The notes under the pieces: model-generated
Database searches by the model: none
The model's input: the letters and a program-made list of their open reading frames with translations, nothing else
What the model was told of the DNA's origin: nothing
Origin: Sphingomonadales bacterium
GTDB lineage: Bacteria > Pseudomonadota > Alphaproteobacteria > Sphingomonadales > Sphingomonadaceae
Length of the DNA: 37,991 bases
NCBI GenBank assembly: GCA_013297725.1
Contig: JAAFIB010000020.1
Location: 1-37,991, forward strand
Direction of reading: 5' to 3'
Program-made: the position numbers and the translations under genes
Shown: positions 7,225 to 16,015 of the stretch, one piece after another
Numbering within the stretch: position 1 is the first letter of the stretch
Layout of the letters: the number at the start of each line of letters is the position of its first letter

Positions 7225-8412
7225 GTGATTAAAGCAACCCCGACCCTTGAGCCCAGAATCCTGACACCCGATCTGTGGTCGACCATAAATCAGCGACTTG
7301 TTGGCTATTACCAACTGATAGCTGACTGGATACGCGAAAATGCATTGGAGCTGCTCGCTGCTGTCGCAATCGGCTTTGCGATTTATTTCATACTCAGCTG
7401 GGTAAAACGCCGCGCCACCACGATTGCAACACGGCGCGGAGATGACGGCGCGCTTGCGACGGTGGCCTTGCGTGCAGTGTCACGAACCACACGCTTTTTC
7501 CGGATCATCCTATCCGTCGAACTGGTCAACAGCTTCGCTAACACGCCTGCACCTGTATCGCGTGTCATCCTTGTCCTGTTCACTATCGCAACGGTCATTC
7601 AAATCGCGATTTGGCTGCGCGAAATTATCCTCGCGCTGATCGAACGCCGTGCGCAGCAAAGCGGCACCGAACACGAGACGCTGCAAAGCGCGATGACGCT
7701 GATCAAGCTGGGCGTTAGCTTTGCTTTATTCGCCATCGCAACGATAGTTATCCTCGACAATCTAGGCGTGAATGTTACCGGCCTGATTGCGGGGCTTGGC
7801 GTTGGCGGCATCGCCATTGGTCTTGCCGCACAGGGGATATTTTCTGATCTGTTCGCTGCGATCTCGATCATCTTTGACCGGCCATTTAAGCGCGGCGATA
7901 CAGTGACCTATGGCACCACCACCGCGCGCGTTGAAAAAATCGGCATGAAAAGCACCCGCCTGCGCGCGTTGACGGGTGAGGAGAAAATCATCTCCAACAG
8001 CAAGCTGCTCGAGATGGAGATCACCAACAATACGCAGACTGTGTATCGCCGCGTCAATTTCGTGCTGAGCCTTGTGCAGCACACCGCCCCCGCTTTGGCG
8101 GTTAAAGTTCCGGCAATCCTGCAAGAAATTGTCGAGGCGCATGACGGGGAATTCATTCGCGCAGGCTTCACCACCTTTGCGGCCAGTTCGCTTGATTTCC
8201 AATTGGTGTTCGATGTGCCTAGCGACGACCTTGATGTGATGTTTGCCACGCGCCATTCTGTTGGCATTGCTATCGTCGACCGCTTTGCCCGCGAAGGCAT
8301 AGAGTTCGCCTATCCCACGCAGACAACCTATACCGCATCGCCCGATGGCACGATGGTTATGCCCTATGCGACACCCGCCGCACTGCCGGTAAATCCACCG
8401 CGCAAACGCTGA
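7225..8412 (+). CDS. MscS-family mechanosensitive ion channel
   Basis: 395 residues. Four hydrophobic segments lead to the pore helix region GVGGIAIGLAAQ and then FSDLFAAISIIFDRPFKRGD, the hallmark join of pore helix and beta domain in MscS channels; ARVEKIGMKSTRLR and NSKLLEMEITN follow as in the family. It releases solutes on hypo-osmotic shock. Length is medium, with an N-terminal extension of one or two extra helices compared with E. coli MscS. The start appears to be GTG at 7225, with AAAGGG immediately before at poor spacing, so the exact start is uncertain. Confidence 0.9.
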   Translation: MIKATPTLEPRILTPDLWSTINQRLVGYYQLIADWIRENALELLAAVAIGFAIYFILSWVKRRATTIATRRGDDGALATVALRAVSRTTRFFRIILSVELVNSFANTPAPVSRVILVLFTIATVIQIAIWLREIILALIERRAQQSGTEHETLQSAMTLIKLGVSFALFAIATIVILDNLGVNVTGLIAGLGVGGIAIGLAAQGIFSDLFAAISIIFDRPFKRGDTVTYGTTTARVEKIGMKSTRLRALTGEEKIISNSKLLEMEITNNTQTVYRRVNFVLSLVQHTAPALAVKVPAILQEIVEAHDGEFIRAGFTTFAASSLDFQLVFDVPSDDLDVMFATRHSVGIAIVDRFAREGIEFAYPTQTTYTASPDGTMVMPYATPAALPVNPPRKR

Positions 8413-8526
8413 TTCGCGCAGAGCATATTGAACTGACGTAGCGTCAGCGCGGCTCTCGGACATAGACTTGTCAACGGTTCAAAAAGGGCGCAAACCGCGC
8501 GCAAATTTCCAGATAAGGAGCACATA

Positions 8527-8985
8527 ATGAGCGGAGTAACACCGGCTGAACTCGCAACCCGCGTTGGCGAAAACATCGGTACATCGGAATGGATTTTGAT
8601 CGATCAGGACATGATCAACAAATTTGCCGATGCAACGGGCGATCACCAGTTTATCCATGTGAACGAAGAAATGGCCAAGATGACGCCGTTTGGCGGAACG
8701 ATTGCGCACGGCTTTCTAACGCTATCGCTGTTCCCGGTGATGAGCGCAAAGTCCGATTGCCCCAAGGTTGAAGGCGTCAAAATGGGCGTCAATTACGGCG
8801 GCAATAAAACGCGCTTCCTATCCCCCGTTCGTTCGGGCAAGCGCGTGCGCGGCCATTTCAAACTGCTCGAACTCGCCGAGAAACGCCCCGGCCAGTGGCA
8901 GCAGACATTGGAGTTTTCAGTCGAAATCGAAGGCGAAGAAAAGCCTGCGTTGACCGCCGAATGGATCAGCCAGTTTTTCGTTTGA
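8527..8985 (+). CDS. MaoC-family (R)-specific enoyl-CoA hydratase-like protein
   Basis: 152 residues, a single hotdog domain. TGDHQFIHVN carries the catalytic D39 and H44 with the five-residue spacing of PhaJ/MaoC hydratase 2 enzymes, and GGTIAHGFLTLSL is the second family motif. It would hydrate trans-2-enoyl-CoA to (R)-3-hydroxyacyl-CoA, a route to PHA monomers. It has a strong ribosome site (AAGGAG) before the ATG at 8527. It is followed on the same strand by a thiolase gene, although a hairpin and an inverted-repeat pair separate them, so they may not share a transcript. Confidence 0.85.
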   Translation: MSGVTPAELATRVGENIGTSEWILIDQDMINKFADATGDHQFIHVNEEMAKMTPFGGTIAHGFLTLSLFPVMSAKSDCPKVEGVKMGVNYGGNKTRFLSPVRSGKRVRGHFKLLELAEKRPGQWQQTLEFSVEIEGEEKPALTAEWISQFFV

Positions 8986-8992
8986 ATTAACC

Positions 8993-9013
8993 CCTCTCCC
9001 CTTGCGGGAGAGG
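8993..9013. terminator. Hairpin after the MaoC gene
   Basis: CCTCTCCC (8993-9000) pairs perfectly with GGGAGAGG (9006-9013) around a 5-base loop, just after the MaoC stop. There is no T-run on the plus strand, so it may stabilise an mRNA end rather than act as a classical terminator. The stem resembles the outer part of the larger palindrome at 27104-27170, suggesting a dispersed repeat. Confidence 0.4.
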
Positions 9014-9031
9014 GAAAGGCATTGTTAATTT

Positions 9032-9104
9032 CACCGTTAGCCCTGAGCCTGTCGAAGGGCGTTTATCTGCTAGACGTGCTTCGACAGGCTCAGCACTGAC
9101 GGTG
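9032..9104. repeat. Inverted pair of a CCCTGAGCCTGTCGAAG repeat
   Basis: Bases 9032-9057 and the reverse complement of 9079-9104 agree at most of 26 positions, both reading CACCGT, then CTGAGCCTGTCGAAG. The arms flank only 21 bases. The outer end (ACCGT), core and inner end (GGGCGTTTA) are the same as in the repeats framing the GIY-YIG gene at 15635-16037, so this is a nuclease-less version of that structure. Confidence 0.8.
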
Positions 9105-9164
9105 TAGTAATTGCTTTCTTCGCTCTCAATGAGCGCAACATATATTGAAAAGGAACCTCACATC

Positions 9165-10343
9165 ATGCGTGACGCAGTAATCGTATCCACCGCCCGTACC
9201 GCCATCGGAAAAGCCTATCGCGGCGGGTTTAACGCCACATCAGGCGCCACATTGGGCAGCTATTCTCTCGCCGCCGCCGTTGCGCGTGCCGGCATTGACG
9301 GCGGCGAAATTGATGATGTCCTATGGGGCAGTGCGCTTCAGCAAGGCACACAGGCTGGCAATCTCGCCCGTCAGGTTGCCCTGCGCGCAGGCCTGCCCGT
9401 GACAACATCGGGCATGACCATTGACCGCCAATGCTCATCGGGCCTGATGACCATCGCAACCGCCGCAAAGCAGATCATCGTCGACAATGTCGATGTGCTT
9501 GCAGCTGGCGGTCAGGAATCCATCAGTCTGGTGCAAACCCCCGAAATGCGCGTCGCCCCTGACCGTGCTTTGATGGAAATGCACGCCAACATCTATATGC
9601 CTATGCTGCAAACTGCAGAGGTCGTGGCCAAGCGTTATAACATCAGCCGCGATGCGATGGACGAATATGCTCTACAATCGCAACAGCGCACAGCGGCGGC
9701 CCAAGCCGCTGGTCTGTTCGATGCCGAAATCGTTCCCGTCACCACCATCATGAACGTGGTGAACAAGGAAACCAAAGAAGTCAGCCAACAAGAAGTCACC
9801 ATTGCCAAGGATGAAGGCAACCGTGCCGATACGCAATTGGCAGGCCTTCAGGCGCTGAACCCTGTGCTTGGCCCCGATGCGACGATCACTGCGGGTAATG
9901 CCAGCCAGCTGTCCGACGGTTCATCGGCCAGCATATTGATGGAAGCAAGGCTTGCGGAAAAACGCGGCCTGACCCCGCTTGGCCGCTATGTCGGCATGGC
10001 TGTTGCAGGCACAGAGCCAGATGAAATGGGCATTGGCCCTGTCTTTGCGATCCCCAAATTGCTTGAGCGCAATGGCCTGAAAATGGATGACATTGGCCTG
10101 TGGGAACTGAACGAAGCGTTCGCTGTGCAGGTGCTATACTGCCGCGATCAGCTGGGTATTCCAAACGAGTTGCTGAACGTAAACGGCGGCTCAATCTCCA
10201 TCGGCCACCCATATGGTATGACTGGCGCCCGCTGCGTCGGCCACGCCCTGATCGAAGGCAAGCGCCGCGGTGCAAAGCACGTCGTCATCACAATGTGCGT
10301 CGGCGGCGGCATGGGCGCCGCTGGATTGTTTGAGGTGTTCTAG
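9165..10343 (+). CDS. Acetyl-CoA C-acyltransferase (thiolase)
   Basis: 392 residues with the full thiolase active site: nucleophile Cys90 in DRQCSSG, His348 in [10 protein letters not shown] and Cys378 in MCVGGGMG. These positions are almost identical to those of the Zoogloea biosynthetic thiolase (89, 348, 378). It either cleaves 3-ketoacyl-CoA or condenses acetyl-CoA. NEAFA, the family Asn motif, is also present. The ATG at 9165 follows AAAAGGA at good distance; the upstream in-frame ATGs at 9111 onward have no ribosome site. With a MaoC hydratase before it and a PHB depolymerase about 2 kb on, a role in acyl-CoA or PHA metabolism is likely. Confidence 0.93.
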   Translation: MRDAVIVSTARTAIGKAYRGGFNATSGATLGSYSLAAAVARAGIDGGEIDDVLWGSALQQGTQAGNLARQVALRAGLPVTTSGMTIDRQCSSGLMTIATAAKQIIVDNVDVLAAGGQESISLVQTPEMRVAPDRALMEMHANIYMPMLQTAEVVAKRYNISRDAMDEYALQSQQRTAAAQAAGLFDAEIVPVTTIMNVVNKETKEVSQQEVTIAKDEGNRADTQLAGLQALNPVLGPDATITAGNASQLSDGSSASILMEARLAEKRGLTPLGRYVGMAVAGTEPDEMGIGPVFAIPKLLERNGLKMDDIGLWELNEAFAVQVLYCRDQLGIPNELLNVNGGSISIGHPYGMTGARCVGHALIEGKRRGAKHVVITMCVGGGMGAAGLFEVF

Positions 10344-10345
10344 GG

Positions 10346-11005
10346 CTAAGCCTTGCATCCCTCCAGCCAGACATCGTTATGGCTGGAGGGCTTGCATTGC
10401 CCGTTCATCAACCGCTCGATCCGGACGACACGATCCACCAGTTTGGCATTAGGCGCATCAGGCGACATTTCATTGGGCGCGATGCCCGAGGCGACCATCA
10501 GTGTGAAACGCTTATTATCCAATTCAGCCAACGGCTTCCCGAAGAAGCGGCGGCTGGCGGCGTCAAAGCTCTTGGCCCAGCGTCCATCTGATCCGCGAAA
10601 ACTCGATTCGGCTAGAAATAGAGTCAGCACCTCATCCTTACTAAGCGACTGGCCGAGGCCAATGGCATAGCCAGTCTGGCGGAGTTTGCGAAAGCCGGGT
10701 GTGAATTTGTCAAAGGCCACCCGCTTCGAAAGCGACTGAGTTATCGTTGTAGCGCCCGCTCCCGGTGAAGAAAAATCCGTACCGTTGTTGTGATCAAAGC
10801 TTGGGTCTTCCACCTTCAGGAGCAAAGTGCGATTTTCGGGTCGGAGCGCGTTTGCCCCCAATCCTTTGATGGCGAGAATCTTTGCGCGCTCCCGCAAGCT
10901 GGGAGCATCGGTTTTGGCGTCATACCAACCTTTGGCTGTGTAGGCAGCTGCTGCAAAAACCATCAAGCCGATGGCCGCAGATATACGCCATACCCATTTT
11001 TTCAC
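10346..11005 (-). CDS. GT51 transglycosylase-domain protein with altered active site
   Basis: 219 residues: an N-terminal membrane anchor (about 7-25), then a glycosyltransferase 51 domain as in MtgA and the class A PBPs. Visible motifs are VEDPSFDHNNGTD (catalytic Glu66), GATTITQSLSK and RRFFGKP. The second catalytic Glu, found in the RKxxE motif of active enzymes, aligns with Gln110 (RKLRQTG), and the usual YLNxxxFG reads FLAESSFRG. So it may be inactive or specialised rather than a normal glycan polymerase. The start overlaps the epimerase stop by 4 bases (ATGA), making a two-gene operon. A 10-bp inverted repeat (10359-10390) lies in the last codons. Confidence 0.75.
   Translation of the reverse strand: MKKWVWRISAAIGLMVFAAAAYTAKGWYDAKTDAPSLRERAKILAIKGLGANALRPENRTLLLKVEDPSFDHNNGTDFSSPGAGATTITQSLSKRVAFDKFTPGFRKLRQTGYAIGLGQSLSKDEVLTLFLAESSFRGSDGRWAKSFDAASRRFFGKPLAELDNKRFTLMVASGIAPNEMSPDAPNAKLVDRVVRIERLMNGQCKPSSHNDVWLEGCKA
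10359..10390. terminator. Hairpin at the convergent thiolase / GT51 gene ends
   Basis: CCCTCCAGCC (10359-10368) pairs perfectly with GGCTGGAGGG (10381-10390) around 12 bases. It lies 15 bases after the thiolase stop and within the last codons of the GT51 gene. No T-run follows, so a terminator role for the thiolase is only possible. Confidence 0.35.
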
Positions 11006-11982
11006 GGGAAAATCATCCCGCCCTCAAAGCCAAACCCATCCTCTCGATCCTTGGCCAGTAATATCGGCCCATCCAGATCCACCCAGTCCGCCCCTTGCGC
11101 CGCCAGAAAGGCGGGCGCGATGCCAAGGCTGGTGGAGAGCATACAGCCGACCATTACTTTCAGCCCGCGTGCCTTGGCTTCGCGGGCCATGGCAAGGGCT
11201 TCGGTCAGGCCGCCTGACTTATCCAGCTTGATATTGATGCCATCATAATGCCGCGCACATAGATCGATATCGGCCAGCGACTGACAGCTTTCGTCCGCAA
11301 GGAATGGCACTGGGGAGACCACGCCATCCAGCAGCGCATCTTGCCCGACCGGAACCGGCTGCTCGATCATTTCCACGCCAAGAGCTGCAAGCGCCGCGGC
11401 CTCTGCCGCAATATCCAGTTTGCCCCAGCTTTCATTGGCATCGACAATCATCCGCGCATCCGGAGCACCTTTGCGTACAGCCGCAACCCGCTCGCGGTCG
11501 CCCTCGCCGGTAAGTTTCAGCTTCAACAGGTCAAAGCCGCGCGCCGCCGCCTTGGCTGCATCAGCCTCCATTGTCGCGGGCTCACCCAGCGAGATGGTGA
11601 ACGCGGTTTGCAGCGGCTGAGGAGCTACAGACAGCCCCGCCAGCTGCCACACTTCCTTACCCGCCGCCTTTGCCTCCAAATCCCACAATGCACAGTCCAG
11701 CGCGTTACGGGCGGCACCCGGCGGCAGAGCAATTTGCGTCGCCTCTCGCGCAGCTTGCGCAGTTAGGGGCGCTAACTGATCAATCACGCCTTCAACTTGT
11801 GCCAGACAGCTTTCCGCGCTTTCATTATGGTAATAGATCGCTGTGCCTTCGCCCATGCCAACATGCGCGCCATCACTGGCCGCAACGACCAGCACATCCA
11901 CATATGTCTTTGCGCCGCGCGCAATAATAAACTGACCGGCAACCGGCCAGCGTTCAACTATAGCTGTGATCGTCAAACCCAT
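11002..11982 (-). CDS. Dipeptide epimerase, enolase superfamily (L-Ala-D/L-Glu epimerase type)
   Basis: 326 residues with the muconate-lactonising subgroup active site: KLK at 154-156, metal ligands D181 (VDANESW), E207 (IEQP) and D230 (ADES), and base K252 (IKLDKSGG). Each is offset by about five from E. coli YcjG, an L-Ala-D/L-Glu epimerase that recycles murein peptides. The neighbour is a transglycosylase-like gene overlapping by 4 bases, supporting a link to the cell wall. Alphaproteobacterial members are sometimes called N-acetyl-D-Glu racemase (DgcA), but no DgcN partner is seen here. Start is ATG at 11982, 14 bases from the divergent YkvA gene. Confidence 0.85.
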   Translation of the reverse strand: MGLTITAIVERWPVAGQFIIARGAKTYVDVLVVAASDGAHVGMGEGTAIYYHNESAESCLAQVEGVIDQLAPLTAQAAREATQIALPPGAARNALDCALWDLEAKAAGKEVWQLAGLSVAPQPLQTAFTISLGEPATMEADAAKAAARGFDLLKLKLTGEGDRERVAAVRKGAPDARMIVDANESWGKLDIAAEAAALAALGVEMIEQPVPVGQDALLDGVVSPVPFLADESCQSLADIDLCARHYDGINIKLDKSGGLTEALAMAREAKARGLKVMVGCMLSTSLGIAPAFLAAQGADWVDLDGPILLAKDREDGFGFEGGMIFP

Positions 11983-11996
11983 TTATAGAGCATGCC

Positions 11997-12374
11997 ATGA
12001 AATTTCTGCGTGCAATAGTGTATAATATCAAAGTGCAAGCTCATGCGATCTGGTTGTGCGCGCGCGATCCGAAGCTTGGCTGGGGACCGCGTTTGCTGGC
12101 GCTGTTTATCGCGGGTTATGCGCTGTCGCCCATAGACCTGATCCCCGATTTCATTCCAGTGCTTGGCCTATTAGATGACGCTATCCTGATTCCGCTTGGT
12201 ATCTGGCTGTTTATCAAGATTACGCCACCACAGGTCTTTGCAAGAAATCTCGCAATAGCCGAGGTGGCGGGCAACCGCCCAGTCAGCAAGGTTTCCGCAG
12301 CGGTCATCATCGCAATCTGGGTATTTGCGGCATTCACCGCCGCGTATTATCTCGGCGGAAAAAGTTGGCTCTAG
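11997..12374 (+). CDS. YkvA family protein (DUF1232)
   Basis: 125 residues. The sequence ALSPIDLIPDFIPVLGLLDD (about 41-60) is the defining DUF1232 segment, followed by a hydrophobic stretch and a C-terminal membrane helix (about 100-118). The family is of unknown function, with small inner-membrane proteins. The start overlaps the promoter region of the divergent epimerase gene. Its stop overlaps the stop of the convergent PHB depolymerase gene by three bases. Confidence 0.88.
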   Translation: MKFLRAIVYNIKVQAHAIWLCARDPKLGWGPRLLALFIAGYALSPIDLIPDFIPVLGLLDDAILIPLGIWLFIKITPPQVFARNLAIAEVAGNRPVSKVSAAVIIAIWVFAAFTAAYYLGGKSWL

Positions 12375-13606
12375 CCATTATGCGCAAGAACCCAGTCCTC
12401 AACCACAGGGGCAATTTTATCGCGCCATTTGCTGCCGTTGAAAATGCCATAATGGCCAACTTCTGGGGCAAGGTGATAGTGCTTCATCGCGTCGGGCAGC
12501 CCGGTTGAAATCTTCAGCGCGGCCTTGGTCTGGCCAATACCGCTGATGTCATCGCGCTCACCCTCGATAGCCAAAATCGCGATGTCGTGGATTGCGCCGG
12601 GATCAACAAATTTACCGCGATAGTTAAACTCACCCTTTGGCAGCAGATGACGCTGGAACACAACATCGATGGTCTGCAAATAGAATTCCGCTGTCATGTC
12701 GCAGACAGAACGATACTCGTCGTAAAACTCCTTGCGATTGTCCGCGCTTTCGCCGTCGCCCTTCACCAAATCTGTGAACATCGACCAATGGCTGACCATA
12801 TGGTTGCCAAGGTTCATGGTCATAAAACCGGTTAACTGCAGAAAGCCTGGATAAACGCGCCGGCCAGCGCCTTTGTAATAGCGCGGCACAGTGGCGATTA
12901 CGTTCTGGATAAACCATTCATGCGGACGTTCGGTCGCGGTATCGTTCACCGCCGTTGGCGCTTCACGGGTGTCGACGGGGCCGCCCATCATGGTCAGCGT
13001 GCGGGGGCGCAGCGGATGTTCCTTTGCGCTCATGATCGCAGCGGCGGCATAGGCGGGAACCGATGGCTGGCAAACGGCGAGCATATGCGCACCGCGTCCT
13101 CCAGCGTCTGGACCAATAAATTCCAACCACTCGATCAGGTAATCGATATAGGTTTCCAGATCAAAACCGCCGCCGGTCAACGGCACATCGCGCGCGTCTT
13201 TCCAGTCGGTGATGTACACGTCATGCGAAACCAGCATGCGTTCTACAGTACCGCGTAGCAACGTCGCAAAATGGCCGGACATCGGGGCCACGATCAACAG
13301 CCGAGGCTTGGTTTCGCTGCCTTCGTACACAAAATGCTTTAGCTGGCCGAACGGTTTGCGCGCGACATTATGCTCGTCAACGGGCAGATGTTTGCCGTCC
13401 ACTTCGACCAGTTTCAGTCCAAATTCCGGCTTGCCTCGCGGTTGCACACTGTGCGCAAACACATCCAGCGCAGAACCAGCAACCGAGGTCAATCCACCCA
13501 TGCTGAACGGCCCGGACAAATTCTTCAACCAATCGGACTGTAATTGCGCAATTTTTCCTACGCCCGCCAGCATGTTACGCTGAATATCATAACCGGTGTA
13601 AAGCAT
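12371..13606 (-). CDS. phaZ: Intracellular polyhydroxyalkanoate (PHB) depolymerase
   Basis: 411 residues with the alpha/beta-hydrolase form of intracellular PHB depolymerases (TIGR01849 type). The nucleophile is Cys179 in LAVCQPS, matching the Cys183 of Ralstonia PhaZ1. The acid is in EGERDDISGIGQ and the histidine in PEVGHYGIF. It degrades stored poly-3-hydroxybutyrate granules in the cytoplasm. The start is taken as ATG 13606 (MLYTGYD), the normal family N-terminus; the open frame continues upstream to 13834 without a fitting ribosome site and would overlap the ABC exporter gene. It faces that exporter across a 149-bp divergent region. Confidence 0.92.
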   Translation of the reverse strand: MLYTGYDIQRNMLAGVGKIAQLQSDWLKNLSGPFSMGGLTSVAGSALDVFAHSVQPRGKPEFGLKLVEVDGKHLPVDEHNVARKPFGQLKHFVYEGSETKPRLLIVAPMSGHFATLLRGTVERMLVSHDVYITDWKDARDVPLTGGGFDLETYIDYLIEWLEFIGPDAGGRGAHMLAVCQPSVPAYAAAAIMSAKEHPLRPRTLTMMGGPVDTREAPTAVNDTATERPHEWFIQNVIATVPRYYKGAGRRVYPGFLQLTGFMTMNLGNHMVSHWSMFTDLVKGDGESADNRKEFYDEYRSVCDMTAEFYLQTIDVVFQRHLLPKGEFNYRGKFVDPGAIHDIAILAIEGERDDISGIGQTKAALKISTGLPDAMKHYHLAPEVGHYGIFNGSKWRDKIAPVVEDWVLAHNG

Positions 13607-13676
13607 GTGCGTTCCCAATTTTCTGAAATGGCGCGTTTGCCTCGCGCCCTTATTGCAGCTCACATAATCGTTTATT

Positions 13677-13687
13677 GTGCATTGCAC
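13677..13687. promoter_or_regulatory. GTGCA-T-TGCAC palindrome in the phaZ/ABC intergenic region
   Basis: An 11-base perfect palindrome lies about 70 bases from each divergent start. TGC-rich palindromes are bound by PhaR-type regulators of PHB genes, but this site does not match a published consensus exactly. It is listed as a candidate operator only. Confidence 0.25.
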
Positions 13688-13755
13688 CATAGGAAAAGCG
13701 GCGGAACGATGCGTGGCGGATTGTTCCTGCACCGGCGCACTGCTAGGCAAATGGA

Positions 13756-15573
13756 ATGAGCACCGACATTTCCGAAATACCGGCCACCACAACCGCAGAT
13801 ACTGCAGCGGATACCACCAAGGCCGCCGAGGCAAAACCTAAAGCGAATTTTGGCAGCCTGCGCATGATCGGGCATTTTACGGTCAAATATCCGCGTCAGA
13901 TCATATTTGCACTAATGGCATTGGTCACAGCAGCGTCGTCCACACTGGCGATCACTTATGGCATGCGCCTGATTATCGATGAAGGCTTTGTCAAAAACAA
14001 CGGTGATCCGGCGCCCTATTTCTACCTCTTACTTGGCATTGTTGCCGTGATCGGCATTTCAACCGCGTTCCGCTTTTACTTCGTAAGCTGGCTAGGCGAG
14101 CGCGTGGTCGGCGACATTCGCGTCGCAGTGCAAAGCAATCTGCTGAGGCTAGCTCCGCGCTTTTTTGAAGAAAATCGGCCTGCGGAAATTGCCAGCCGGA
14201 TGACAGCGGACACTGCAATCATTGAACAGATTGTCGGCACTACGGTTTCGGTAGCGCTGCGGAATATCCTTATTGGCATAGGCGGGATGATATTGCTTTT
14301 CTTACTCGCGCCCAGCCTGACGATATGGCTGCTCGTGGGCATTCCCGTCATCGTTCTGCCAATTGTCTTGCTGGGACGGCGGCTGGAAAAGGCGTCGCGA
14401 ACCAGCCAGGATAGAGTTGCGGGTGTCGGCACAGTCATTTCCGAAGCACTTGGCGCGATCAAAATCGTGCAAGCATTTGGCCAAGAATCCCGTGAAGGCA
14501 TACGCTTTGCCGATGCTGTCGAAGCCACATTTGCAGCGGCCAAAAAGCGTATCAGGCTTCGTGCATTTCTAACCGCTCTCGTCATGACTTTGATCTTTGG
14601 CGGGGTAACGATGTTGCTATGGGAGGGGTCGGATCAGGTGAAAGACGGACTGCTATCCCCCGGCACATTTTTGCAAGTTGTTATGCTCGGTATTCTGGTC
14701 GCAGGCTCGTTCGGAGCGTTGACCGAGGTCTATGGTGATCTCGTCCGGGCATCGGGCGCGTCGTCGCGGTTGGCAGAGTTGCTGAATGAAGTTCCAGAGA
14801 TTGCTCCGCCCGCAAGCCCCGTCAATATGCCACCAGCGCGCGGGCAGTTGGAGTTTCAGAACGTCCGTTTCCGTTATCCCACACGCCCCGAGATCGCAGC
14901 GCTGGAGGATTTCAGCCTGAAAGTGTCGCCCGGCGAAACTGTGGCTGTCGTTGGCCCGTCAGGTGCAGGTAAATCGACGTTATTCCAATTGGCGGAACGG
15001 TTTTACGATCCTGAAAGCGGCACTGTGCGCATCGATGGCGTGGCTTTGACCAGTGCTGACCCGGCGGAGTTCCGGCAACGCATTGCGCTTGTGCCGCAAG
15101 ACACAGTGCTGTTCGCCGCCTCTGCCCGCGATAATCTGCGCTATGGCCATTGGCTTGCCGACGATGCCGCGATCTGGGCGGCGGCCGAACAGGCCAATGC
15201 CGCCGATTTCCTGCAAGCACTGCCGCAGGGACTGGACACGTTTTTGGGCGAAAGCGGTGCGCGGCTTTCGGGCGGGCAGCGGCAACGCATCGCCATCGCG
15301 CGCGCTTTGCTGCGTGACGCGCCGATCCTGTTGCTAGATGAAGCCACCAGCGCGCTGGATGCCGAAAGCGAACGGCTGGTGCAGGATGCGCTAGAACGGC
15401 TGATGGAGGGGCGCACCACTGTTGTGATCGCGCATCGCCTTGCCACTGTGCGCAAAGCTGACCGGATCATTGTGATGGATCAGGGCCGCATCGTCGAACA
15501 AGGCGATCATGACAGCCTGTCCAAAGCAGGTGGGCTTTACGCGCGGCTCGCGAGTTTGCAGTTTGATGTTTGA
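13756..15573 (+). CDS. ABC exporter, fused permease/ATPase (MsbA-related)
   Basis: 605 residues: about 30 low-complexity N-terminal residues, six membrane helices (about 45-330), then one nucleotide-binding domain. Walker A is GPSGAGKST at 400-408, signature LSGGQ at 504-508, Walker B ILLLDEA from 524, and the switch histidine lies in VIAHRLAT. Half-transporters like this dimerise to export lipids or hydrophobic compounds. It is closest to the MsbA-related family TIGR02204. The ATG at 13756 is the first in frame; GGA occurs just upstream. The substrate is unknown. Confidence 0.9.
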   Translation: MSTDISEIPATTTADTAADTTKAAEAKPKANFGSLRMIGHFTVKYPRQIIFALMALVTAASSTLAITYGMRLIIDEGFVKNNGDPAPYFYLLLGIVAVIGISTAFRFYFVSWLGERVVGDIRVAVQSNLLRLAPRFFEENRPAEIASRMTADTAIIEQIVGTTVSVALRNILIGIGGMILLFLLAPSLTIWLLVGIPVIVLPIVLLGRRLEKASRTSQDRVAGVGTVISEALGAIKIVQAFGQESREGIRFADAVEATFAAAKKRIRLRAFLTALVMTLIFGGVTMLLWEGSDQVKDGLLSPGTFLQVVMLGILVAGSFGALTEVYGDLVRASGASSRLAELLNEVPEIAPPASPVNMPPARGQLEFQNVRFRYPTRPEIAALEDFSLKVSPGETVAVVGPSGAGKSTLFQLAERFYDPESGTVRIDGVALTSADPAEFRQRIALVPQDTVLFAASARDNLRYGHWLADDAAIWAAAEQANAADFLQALPQGLDTFLGESGARLSGGQRQRIAIARALLRDAPILLLDEATSALDAESERLVQDALERLMEGRTTVVIAHRLATVRKADRIIVMDQGRIVEQGDHDSLSKAGGLYARLASLQFDV

Positions 15574-15634
15574 GCGGTGAGTGGGGACTTAGCGTCTTAG
15601 CTGCTGGCAATTAGATTATACTTGGCCAAATTAA

Positions 15635-15656
15635 ACCGTAGCCCTGAGCTTGTCGA
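15635..15656 (+). repeat. Left inverted repeat framing the GIY-YIG gene
   Basis: Twenty-two bases beginning ACCGTAGCCCTGAGC are the exact reverse complement of 16016-16037. After the core the arm reads GCCGAAGGCC...GTGAAC, then GGCGCTTACAG, whereas the right arm goes directly to GGGCGTTTACAG. The left arm therefore looks like the same repeat with about 23 extra bases. Confidence 0.9.
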
Positions 15657-15720
15657 GCCGAAGGCCACCGAAGGTGAACGGCGCTTACAGGTTTACGCAA
15701 GTGTTATGACCGTCGACTGG

Positions 15721-16008
15721 ATGTTTCATTGTTATATGCTGCAATGCATGGATGGAACATATTATGTTGGTCACACGGACAATCTTGATACTAGATTTGC
15801 GCAACATCAATCGGGATTCTTTACTGGGCATACTTTCAAACGTCGGCCTGTGGTTCTGGTTTGGAACGAAACGTTTCAAACGCGTGAAGATGCAAAAGCT
15901 GTAGAAAAGCAAATCAAGGGCTGGAGCAGAGCAAAAAAGGAAGCACTGATCGCAGGTGATTGGCTGCTAGTTTCGAAACTCGCCAGATGCCGAAGCGTGA
16001 CACTGTAA
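15721..16008 (+). CDS. GIY-YIG nuclease family protein
   Basis: 95 residues, a lone GIY-YIG domain. CYMLQC and YYVGH replace the GIY and YIG strands, TRFAQHQSG carries the catalytic Arg, and AKAVEKQIKGWSRAKK carries the metal-binding Glu. Single-domain members (COG2827/URI type) are putative DNA endonucleases of unknown biological target. The start is uncertain: ATG 15721 (MFHCYML) gives the usual family N-terminus; ATG 15706 adds five residues; the frame stays open back to 15622 through the left repeat. The stop comes 7 bases before the right inverted repeat. It is flanked by perfect 22-bp inverted repeats. Confidence 0.85.
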   Translation: MFHCYMLQCMDGTYYVGHTDNLDTRFAQHQSGFFTGHTFKRRPVVLVWNETFQTREDAKAVEKQIKGWSRAKKEALIAGDWLLVSKLARCRSVTL

Positions 16009-16015
16009 ACGCCCT

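Noticed and set aside
12630-13258. Open frames opposite and inside phaZ
   Set aside because: Shadow frames of the depolymerase gene, which has its catalytic Cys and His in place.
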